Assembly: GCF_003996855.1 (NCBI RefSeq)
Contig: NZ_NRQY01000001.1
Span: 2,085,855-2,101,165, forward strand
Direction: 5' to 3'
Origin: Morganella morganii
GTDB taxonomy: Bacteria > Pseudomonadota > Gammaproteobacteria > Enterobacterales > Enterobacteriaceae
Length of the DNA stretch: 15,311 nucleotides
Shown: piece after piece, positions 9,923 to 15,311 of the stretch
How the letters are laid out: every line of letters starts with the position of its first letter
Position numbering within the stretch: position 1 is the first letter of the stretch
Notes under the pieces: generated by a model
Told to the model about the DNA's origin: nothing
Databases searched by the model: none
Seen by the model: the letters and a program-made list of their open reading frames with translations, nothing else
Made by a program: the position numbers and the translations under genes

Positions 9923-11137
9923 TCACCGTCCGGCTCTGTAACGCAGATTCGCCAGGTCATGGCCGGACGGTTGCTGGTAAATATCCAGCCGGAAATATTT
10001 TGCCGACGCATTCACATATTCAAATATCTGCGACTGGGTTTCCTCATAATCGACCCAGGTGGTGGAGCGGGTAAAACAATATATTTCAACCGGCAATCCC
10101 TCCGGGGTCGGCGACATCGTTCTGATCACCAGATACATATCCGCCCGCACATCACCGCGCATTTTTATCCAGTTAAGAAGATATTTGCGGAACAACTGCA
10201 AATTAGTCACGCCTTTTGCAGACATCCACTCCTTCACATCATCGTAGCCGGTATTTTCCGCCAGAATTTCATCCAGAGACTGACGGAACGATTCCTGATT
10301 TCGCAACTCCGCTAATAACGTTTCATCGGCAAATGACACCGAGGACTGATCAATATAAAAACTGCGTTTAATACGGCGGCCACCGGAAGAGAACATCGGC
10401 TGCCAGTTGGTGTATTTTTCGGTCAGGAAATCTTTTGTCGGGATACGTGAAATTGTATTATCCCAGTTACGGACCGTAATCGTATGCAGTGCAATATCAA
10501 TTACTTCACCGCTGATATTACTGCCGGGTAATTCTATCCAGTCATACAGTTTCAGCACCTTGCCGTTGGATACCAGAATATTGGCGACAAAGGATAATAA
10601 GGTGTGCTGAAAGACAAACATCAGTACCGCCGCAACGGCACCGAAACCGGAAATAATAATCAGCGGTGACTGCGAGGTCATTAATGCAATAATCAGGATA
10701 AAGGAAACAATCCACACCCCGATTTTGGCAATCTCAATATAACCCTTTATTGAGCTGTTACGGTACGATGAACGTCCGGTATGGCGCAGAATAAAGATAT
10801 CCAGCCCGTCATTGACCAGTGAGGCCAGATTAATAATCAGAAATGCACTGCACACCGTATTAAACAGAATATTCATTTCTGCCGAGAAGGTCGGCAGCAT
10901 CTTATTAATGTACAGTACCAGCGTAACAGCCACGACAGAGGCACTTTTCTTGGCAATACTGTGGATCATGCTGTCGTCAGTCAGGTTGGTAAATAATGAC
11001 AGCAGGCGCTTTGCCACGCGCAGAAATATAAGCCGCCCGAGAAACCAGGTGACCAGCAGAATAACCACCAGAATTACCGCAGATAAAACGGCACTTGCGG
11101 TAATAAAATCATATAATTCAGATAATTTTTCCATCAT
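9923..11137 (-). CDS. MscS-family mechanosensitive channel, YbdG/MscM-like
   Basis: 404-aa inner-membrane protein with five hydrophobic segments at roughly residues 14-36, 66-86, 92-112, 132-152 and 160-186, followed by a cytoplasmic MscS beta domain (LYDWIELPGSNISGEVIDIALHT, then TVRNWDNTISRIPT). The C-terminal half (SSGGRRIKRSFYID, FRKYLLNW, GLPVEIYCFT, then TTWVDYE) aligns well with E. coli YbdG, a 415-aa miniconductance channel opened by hypo-osmotic stress. The pore-proximal stretch reads FVFQHTLLSFVANILV, where YbdG-type proteins, as I recall them, carry a KDP-like sequence. Two adjacent ATG codons (11137, 11134) are possible starts and neither has a strong ribosome site. The gene lies alone, its 3' end abutting the inverted repeat and tet relic. 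Confidence 0.88.
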   Translation of the reverse strand: MMEKLSELYDFITASAVLSAVILVVILLVTWFLGRLIFLRVAKRLLSLFTNLTDDSMIHSIAKKSASVVAVTLVLYINKMLPTFSAEMNILFNTVCSAFLIINLASLVNDGLDIFILRHTGRSSYRNSSIKGYIEIAKIGVWIVSFILIIALMTSQSPLIIISGFGAVAAVLMFVFQHTLLSFVANILVSNGKVLKLYDWIELPGSNISGEVIDIALHTITVRNWDNTISRIPTKDFLTEKYTNWQPMFSSGGRRIKRSFYIDQSSVSFADETLLAELRNQESFRQSLDEILAENTGYDDVKEWMSAKGVTNLQLFRKYLLNWIKMRGDVRADMYLVIRTMSPTPEGLPVEIYCFTRSTTWVDYEETQSQIFEYVNASAKYFRLDIYQQPSGHDLANLRYRAGR

Positions 11138-11228
11138 ATCTCACAGCATACATCAAAATATCAGCAATAGAGTCTGACACAGATAAAATATGTGTGTTTG
11201 ATTACGGGTGATATCAGGCAATTACTGT
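11138..11228 (-). other. Leader region of the channel gene
   Basis: The 91 bp between the LysR gene and the channel gene contain ACACA-N9-TGTGT (11177-11195), a weak inverted repeat. At its lysR end ACTGTT-N8-AACAGT (11224-11243) runs over the lysR stop codon and could be a weak terminator. No promoter stands out. Confidence 0.3.
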
Positions 11229-12104
11229 TTATCCGGTAACAGTTAATGGCAGTCCTGCCAGGCTCTCATTAATTTGTGTCCGCAGCCACGAGGTAAAAAT
11301 CCATTCCGGGCTCTCCTTTTCCGGAAGGGACGGAAATAACAGATAATACGATGTGTTGTCCGCCATAAATCCACCCGGAGCTGCCAGTTGCCCTGACAGT
11401 AATTCATCTGCCGCCATCAGAAATGAAGCCACAGTTATTCCCTGCCCCGCCAGCGCCGCCTGAATACACATATAAAAATGTTCATAGGAAACAGTCCGCG
11501 GCCTGTGGGAATCATCCCCGGATAATTGCTGCCAGGTCTGCCAGACATCCGCCCGTGTCGCCGGTATCAGAAGAGCATCACCGGCTCCGGTACCCGGCCG
11601 CTGCACCCGGCCGATAAATTCCCGGCATAATTTCACCGCATGAATATCCGGCCGCCATTTGAAATCATTGCGCCGCAGTGCGATATCCGCACCGGTTTTC
11701 TGAAAATCAATCGCACCGCCGGCAGTGACCAGACGGACGGTAATCGCCGGATACTGCTGATAAAAGTGGCTGAGGCGCGGGATCAGCCAGCGCATAGCAA
11801 TGGTCGGCTCACAGGAAAGTGTAATGACATTATCCCGCTGCTGATGCTGTATTTTTTCCACGGTCTGCGCCAGCTGGCTGAAGATCCGCCCGGTGGTCTG
11901 AAACAATGTCTGTCCCGCCGGGGTCAGGAACACGGCGCGATTGCGCCGTTCAAACAGCGAAATACCCAGTTCTTCTTCCAGCAGACGGATTTGCCTGCTG
12001 ACTGCACCGTGAGTGACATGCAGTTCTTCTGCGGCACGGACAAAACTGCCGGTCCGAGCGGCGGCATCAAAAAAACGTAATGCGGAAAGTGGCGGTAGTT
12101 TCAT
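11229..12104 (-). CDS. LysR-family transcriptional regulator (GcvA-like)
   Basis: 291-aa LTTR. The N-terminal winged helix-turn-helix is clear: LPPLSALRFFDAAARTGSF at 3-21, helix-turn-helix AAEELHVTHGAVSRQI at about 24-39, then LEEELGISLFERRNR and LTPAGQ. The start of the protein resembles the GcvA/AmpR subgroup (LPPLNALRVFDAAAR in GcvA). A linker helix and a periplasmic-binding-like effector domain follow (CEPTIAMRWLIPRL marks its first strand and helix). The gene is divergent from a LysE-family exporter with 149 bp between the starts, the usual layout for an LTTR controlling its neighbour (compare ArgP/ArgO as a functional pairing). The effector is unknown; an amino acid exported by the neighbour is a guess from context. 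Confidence 0.92.
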   Translation of the reverse strand: MKLPPLSALRFFDAAARTGSFVRAAEELHVTHGAVSRQIRLLEEELGISLFERRNRAVFLTPAGQTLFQTTGRIFSQLAQTVEKIQHQQRDNVITLSCEPTIAMRWLIPRLSHFYQQYPAITVRLVTAGGAIDFQKTGADIALRRNDFKWRPDIHAVKLCREFIGRVQRPGTGAGDALLIPATRADVWQTWQQLSGDDSHRPRTVSYEHFYMCIQAALAGQGITVASFLMAADELLSGQLAAPGGFMADNTSYYLLFPSLPEKESPEWIFTSWLRTQINESLAGLPLTVTG

Positions 12105-12253
12105 TATCTTTATCTGTGAGAAAAGCTGACCTGTTTCTGACAGGATATATCGTTTTTATCCCTTTCACAAACCACTGATAATAAAGACACAGAGACAATA
12201 GTGAGAAAAATAACCCTCATTATTCCGGTTAGTTTTTATCAGGGATATTCATA
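12105..12253. promoter_or_regulatory. Divergent promoter region, lysR / lysE-type gene
   Basis: 149 bp, AT-rich relative to the flanking genes. It holds a CCTGT-N5-ACAGG inverted repeat (12130-12144) that could be an operator, but I cannot pick a convincing T-N11-A LTTR box or clear promoter elements. AGGGA at 12241-12245 provides the ribosome site of the exporter gene. Confidence 0.4.
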
Positions 12254-12868
12254 ATGAATGAAATTATTGCAGTTGCGGTGATCACCACTCTGGCGGTGAT
12301 TAGTCCGGGGCCGGATTTTGCCGCCGTCACCCGTAACAGTTATTTATACGGCACAAAAACCGGCCTGTTTTCGGCGCTCGGTATTGCCTTTGGTGTGCAG
12401 TTACATGTGATTTATACGGTGTTTGGCGTAACACTGTTAATTATGCAGTCACCGGCGTTATTTACCGTGATTAAATCGCTGGGGATTATTTATCTTATCT
12501 GGCTCGGGTTTAAATCATTTACCAATAAAACCCGGATTTCCGTAAACAGTTCAGACAATTCCGCACTATCCGCTTTCGGGGCATTCCGTAACGGCTTTTT
12601 TGTGAACGCCCTGAACCCGAAAACCATGTTATTTGTGGTATCGGTATATACTCAGGTGATCAGCAGCCATAATACATTAATGATGAATTTCGGCTACGGC
12701 GTGTTTATTTCCTTTGCTCACTGGTTGTGGTTCAGCTTAATTGCGCTGTTTTTCTCTAACCCGGTTATCCGTAATAAGATCCTCAGCCGCCAGCTTCTGG
12801 CAGATAAAATTATCGGCATCTTATTAATGCTGCTCGGGATTTCCCTGATTTTTTTCACCCTTCACTGA
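12254..12868 (+). CDS. LysE/RhtB-family amino-acid exporter
   Basis: 204-aa inner-membrane protein, the normal length for the family, with about six hydrophobic segments. The diagnostic N-terminal ISPGPDFAAVTRNSYLYGTKTGL, and AFRNGFFVNALNPKTMLF in the middle, are LysE/RhtB signatures. It is expected to pump a neutral or basic amino acid or a related metabolite out of the cell; the substrate cannot be read from sequence. The start at 12254 has AGGGA 8 nt upstream. It is divergent from a LysR regulator and convergent with the lipoprotein gene, 25 bp away, with no clear terminator between. It is somewhat more AT-rich than the catabolic genes at the left of the window. Confidence 0.9.
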   Translation: MNEIIAVAVITTLAVISPGPDFAAVTRNSYLYGTKTGLFSALGIAFGVQLHVIYTVFGVTLLIMQSPALFTVIKSLGIIYLIWLGFKSFTNKTRISVNSSDNSALSAFGAFRNGFFVNALNPKTMLFVVSVYTQVISSHNTLMMNFGYGVFISFAHWLWFSLIALFFSNPVIRNKILSRQLLADKIIGILLMLLGISLIFFTLH

Positions 12869-12893
12869 TGATAGTGTCCCGTTGGTTATTAAA

Positions 12894-13238
12894 TCAGGAT
12901 TTTTTCTGCGGCTCACAGACCATATGACCCGGTGATTCCGGATTCAGATCACCGGAACCGAAGCGGCGGACGGAATAATCAGCGCGGATACAGTGATAAA
13001 CCCGGTTTGTTACAGCAGACGATACTGTGAAATATATATTCCGCTTACCGGTAACGGACGGCGGATTTTCTTTTATATTGCTGATAGTCAGTTCTGAAAT
13101 ATCCCCGGTCTGAAAATCCCGGTTAATGGCAGCCTGTGCATGCATTTTCAAAGAATCCGGCGTATAGACAGGGTAAATATTTTCATCAGCACATCCCGCT
13201 GATAATAAAATAATGACCGCCGGGCCGATTTTCTTCAT
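12894..13238 (-). CDS. Small putative lipoprotein coupled to the hlyC-like gene
   Basis: 114-aa protein with the start taken at 13238. MKKIGPAVIILLSAGC gives a short basic n-region, a hydrophobic stretch and a lipobox-like SAGC, so lipidation at Cys16 is likely, although Ser at -3 is not the usual Leu or Val. The mature part is about 99 residues, polar, and has two further cysteines (YHCIRADYS and HMVCEP) that could form a disulfide. I recognise no domain. The start codon overlaps the stop of the upstream acyltransferase gene (ATGA, 13238-13235) and AGGAG precedes it, so the two are translationally coupled. The longer reading from 13301 lies inside the upstream gene and would bury the signal sequence. 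The function is unknown; its pairing with an HlyC homologue is its most informative property. Confidence 0.75.
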   Translation of the reverse strand: MKKIGPAVIILLSAGCADENIYPVYTPDSLKMHAQAAINRDFQTGDISELTISNIKENPPSVTGKRNIYFTVSSAVTNRVYHCIRADYSVRRFGSGDLNPESPGHMVCEPQKKS

Positions 13239-13783
13239 TTCTGCTCCTGTTGATTCTGCTGTGCTTTCTGCGGATACATGACCGGATGTGCGGCACGCCA
13301 TTCACCCGCCTGTTTTTCACTGAGTTTATGGCCTTTGAATTCGATGATTCTGATGCTTTTTTCACTTTCATTCAGGCGCAGCATGCGAAAGCACTGATCC
13401 GGAAAAATCGTACTCATAACAAGCTCTGCCATCTCATTTTCCTCATCAGAAGGTGCTATCCAGTCAAATAACCAGATACGGTCACCGCTGCGCAACTGCT
13501 GATATAACTCCGATTCATCACATCCCGCCAGATAACGCTGCTCCGTTTCTGCGTTCAAAGCCCCCCAGCTGAGGAAAAAACAGGGCTGGTTGTTTTCCAG
13601 CACCAGCACATACTGCTTTTGCTTGATAAGCGGCAGCAGCAGCTTTCCCAGCGCACGCAGCGGCGTTTTGCTGTGCCGGGGAGACAACATCCATAACCAG
13701 ACCGCCGCTCCCCATATTTCCGCCTCACTGGGTTTATCATCCGCCAGAAACGGAGCATAAACCGTGTATTTACCGATTTTCAT
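13235..13783 (-). CDS. HlyC-family toxin-activating lysine acyltransferase (orphan)
   Basis: 182 aa, against about 170 for HlyC. Family motifs are in order: IWGAAVWLWMLSPRHSKTPL (compare GHVSWLWASSPLHRNWP in HlyC), with S34 and catalytic H37; LLLPLIKQKQYVLVLENNQP; FFLSWGALNAETEQRYL; SGDRIWLFDWIAPSDE, with the conserved D107; then FRMLRLN and EFKGHKLSEKQA. HlyC enzymes use acyl-ACP to acylate lysines of RTX protoxins in the cytosol before type I secretion. No RTX toxin, hlyB or hlyD gene is present within the window on either side, so the substrate is not apparent. The ATG at 13783 has AAGGAAGAG about 4 nt upstream. The C-terminal tail (QQNQQEQK) is low-complexity. It forms a two-gene unit with the lipoprotein gene. 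Confidence 0.88.
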   Translation of the reverse strand: MKIGKYTVYAPFLADDKPSEAEIWGAAVWLWMLSPRHSKTPLRALGKLLLPLIKQKQYVLVLENNQPCFFLSWGALNAETEQRYLAGCDESELYQQLRSGDRIWLFDWIAPSDEENEMAELVMSTIFPDQCFRMLRLNESEKSIRIIEFKGHKLSEKQAGEWRAAHPVMYPQKAQQNQQEQK

Positions 13784-13957
13784 GTCTCTTCCTTTTGCAC
13801 AAAGCCTGCGCAGAGAGGGTAGCGCATTACGGTAAGCACTGTACCCGGTATCATCCTAAATCCGCCCGGAACGGCGATCGCACAATTGTGATAATCCCGC
13901 ATCACGATAAGGGATATAGTGATAATAATTCTCATTACGATCACAGGCGGATTTATC
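13784..13957. other. Divergent intergenic region, hlyC-like gene / mntH
   Basis: 174 bp carrying the promoters of both genes. It contains a 10-bp palindrome CACAATTGTG (13881-13890), an inverted ATCCC/GGGAT pair (13894-13915) and the Fur-like box at 13921-13939. No gene is called here. Confidence 0.5.
13915..13939 (+). promoter_or_regulatory. Fur-like box at the mntH promoter
   Basis: GATAATAATTCTCATTACG at 13921-13939 matches the Fur consensus GATAATGATAATCATTATC at 14 of 19 positions. TATAGT (13915-13920) or the overlapping GATAAT is a plausible -10. E. coli mntH is repressed by both Fur and MntR, so a Fur site here fits; I see no clear MntR box. Confidence 0.6.
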
Positions 13958-15311
13958 ATGCTGAATACACCGCAACTCAGTCTGGCTGAAATTAATAATA
14001 CCGTCCCTGTCGCCGGGGAAAAAGCCGGTTTCCTGCGCAAGCTGTTTGCGTTTTCCGGTCCGGGCGCGCTGGTGGCGGTGGGCTATATGGACCCGAGTAA
14101 CTGGATCACCTCGATTCAGGGCGGGGCGCTGTACAGCTATCTGCTGCTGTCGGTGATTTTGCTGTCCAGCCTGATTGCTATGCTGTTACAGGCAATGTGC
14201 GCGAAACTCGGGATCGTAACCGGGCAGGATCTGGCACAGGCCACCCGCTCACGGGTCGGACCGAAAACGGCCGCCCTGTTGTGGATAACCACCGAACTGG
14301 CGATTATGGCCACTGAAATCGCGGAGGTGATCGGCAGTGCGGTGGCGCTGAATCTGTTGATATTCCGCTGATGGCCGGTGTGCTGCTGACAGTGCTGGAT
14401 GTGTTTTTGCTGCTGGTTCTGATGAAGCTGGGTTTCCGCAAAATTGAAGCGTTCGTGTTTGTCCTCATCTTAACGATTTTCGTGATTTTCGCCTATGAAG
14501 TGGCGCTGTCTGATCCGAACCTGAGCGATATGATGCGCGGGTTTATCCCGTCTGAAAAAATCTTTACCGCCACACTGGCCGGACAGGATTCCGCTCTGCT
14601 GATCGGGCTGGGGATTGTCGGTGCCACCGTGATGCCGCATAACCTTTATCTGCACTCCTCGATTGTACAGACCCGTCAGTATGATCGCCGCAGCGAAACC
14701 GGACTGCGCGAGGCGATCCGCTTTGCCACTATCGATTCCAATATCCAGCTCGGGTTTTCATTTATTATCAATTGTCTGCTGCTGGTGCTGGGTGCAGCGC
14801 TGTTTTTCGGTAATGACCCGTCTGACCTGGGACGTTTCACCCAATTGTATGATGCGCTGAAAAACCCGGATATCGTCGGTGTGATTGCCAGTTCCACCTT
14901 AGCAACCCTGTTTGCCGTGGCGCTGCCGGCCTCCGGGCAGAACGCCACGATCACCGGCACGCTGACCGGCCAGATTGTGATGGAAGGTTTTATTCATCTG
15001 CGCCTGCCGATGTGGCTGCGCCGTGTGATCACCCGTGGCCTGGCTGTGATCCCGGTGATTATCTGTATTTATCTGTGGGGGGATCGTGAGGATGTGGTGG
15101 AAAAACTGCTGATTTATACTCAGGTGTTTCTGAGTATCGCCCTGCCGTTCTCGATGATCCCGCTGCTGCTGCTGACCTCGAGCAAAAAAATCATGGGGGT
15201 ATTTGTTAACTCACGGCTGACCATCATACTCGGGGCCGTTGCCACTGTGGTGCTGGTTGTGCTCAATTTACAGCTGATCCGGGAAGTGACCGGGATGCTG
15301 TTCCGTGCCTG
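13958..15311 (+). pseudogene. mntH: Nramp-family Mn2+/Fe2+ transporter MntH, frameshifted and 3' partial
   Basis: The first frame (13958-14371, 137 aa) covers TM1-TM3 with the TM1 metal motif as GYMDPSNW (DPSN in place of the usual DPGN), then [22 protein letters not shown] and [23 protein letters not shown]. It then breaks: LLIFR-stop. Shifting frame at about 14360 restores the family sequence [14 protein letters not shown] at once, and this frame stays open to the window end, including the TM6 MPHNLYLHSS motif and TM8-TM11, about 316 codons. A loss of 1 or 4 bases fits (family members read LNLLF-x-IPL). The two pieces total about 450 aa, full length, so the true stop is probably just beyond the edge. 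AGGCGG lies 7 nt before the ATG. Sequencing error, real pseudogene or split gene cannot be told apart here. Confidence 0.85.
14371..15311 (+). CDS. Second open frame of split mntH (TM4 onward), runs off the window
   Basis: The ATG at 14371 shares its A with the TGA stop of the first mntH frame (TGATG at 14369-14373) and opens the frame beginning MAGVLLTVLDVFLLLVLMKLGF, which carries the rest of the Nramp fold to the window edge. Stop-start overlaps of this form can allow reinitiation, so two half-proteins could in principle be made. No Shine-Dalgarno sequence is evident ahead of this ATG. It is listed separately so that the second half is not lost; it is part of the broken mntH gene. Confidence 0.5.
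   Translation, partial: MAGVLLTVLDVFLLLVLMKLGFRKIEAFVFVLILTIFVIFAYEVALSDPNLSDMMRGFIPSEKIFTATLAGQDSALLIGLGIVGATVMPHNLYLHSSIVQTRQYDRRSETGLREAIRFATIDSNIQLGFSFIINCLLLVLGAALFFGNDPSDLGRFTQLYDALKNPDIVGVIASSTLATLFAVALPASGQNATITGTLTGQIVMEGFIHLRLPMWLRRVITRGLAVIPVIICIYLWGDREDVVEKLLIYTQVFLSIALPFSMIPLLLLTSSKKIMGVFVNSRLTIILGAVATVVLVVLNLQLIREVTGMLFRA

Noticed and set aside
12130..12144. LysR binding site at CCTGT-N5-ACAGG
   Set aside because: The spacing does not give a T-N11-A motif; kept only as a note in the intergenic region.
13239..13301. N-terminal extension of the lipoprotein gene to 13301
   Set aside because: It overlaps the acyltransferase coding region and would place the lipoprotein signal sequence internally; ATGA coupling and AGGAG support 13238.
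13795..13989. 64-aa ORF across the mntH promoter region
   Set aside because: It overlaps the Fur-like box and the start of mntH in another frame, with low-complexity His/Tyr-rich sequence and no ribosome site.

Overview
The window looks like chromosome of an enterobacterium close to Morganella: moderate GC, enterobacterial gene families throughout, a NadR-type operator, and no phage or plasmid backbone genes. The species is inferred from gene content and style; no rRNA or other marker is present to prove it.

Layout. 1-3481: the 3' part of a catabolic operon on the + strand, ygeY (5' end outside the window) - hyuA - yqeA, matching the E. coli ygeW-ygeX-ygeY-hyuA-yqeA block linked to anaerobic purine/urate breakdown. 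A small terminator-like hairpin lies between ygeY and hyuA, and a strong terminator follows yqeA. 3493-5118 (-): an exported DUF4139 (mucoidy-inhibitor MuiA type) protein. 5327-6607 (+): niaP, a nicotinate-type MFS transporter behind a perfect 18-bp NadR palindrome. 6756-7307 (+): kptA, RNA 2'-phosphotransferase. 7314-9278 (-): the glutathione-dependent formaldehyde detoxification pair frmA-fghA.

9368-9813 holds the remains of a class D tetracycline resistance module: two short tetA(D) pieces, one degenerate tet operator, and a tetR(D) that has lost its ligand-binding core but stays in frame (91 aa). A near-perfect inverted repeat of about 30 bp per arm (9803-9914) adjoins it. 9923-11137 (-): a YbdG-like MscS-family channel. 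11229-12104 (-) and 12254-12868 (+): a divergent GcvA-like LysR regulator and a LysE/RhtB exporter.

12894-13783 (-): a two-gene unit with overlapping stop and start codons, an HlyC-family toxin-activating lysine acyltransferase followed by a small lipoprotein, with no RTX toxin gene in view. 13958-15311 (+): an Nramp-type mntH behind a Fur-like box, split by a frameshift at about 14360 into two pieces that touch as TGATG, and running to the window edge.

The most unusual items are the orphan HlyC/lipoprotein pair, the collapsed tet(D) module abutting frmA (with a surviving mini-TetR ORF), and the split mntH. All identifications come from reading motifs and from memory of family sequences; no database search was run.
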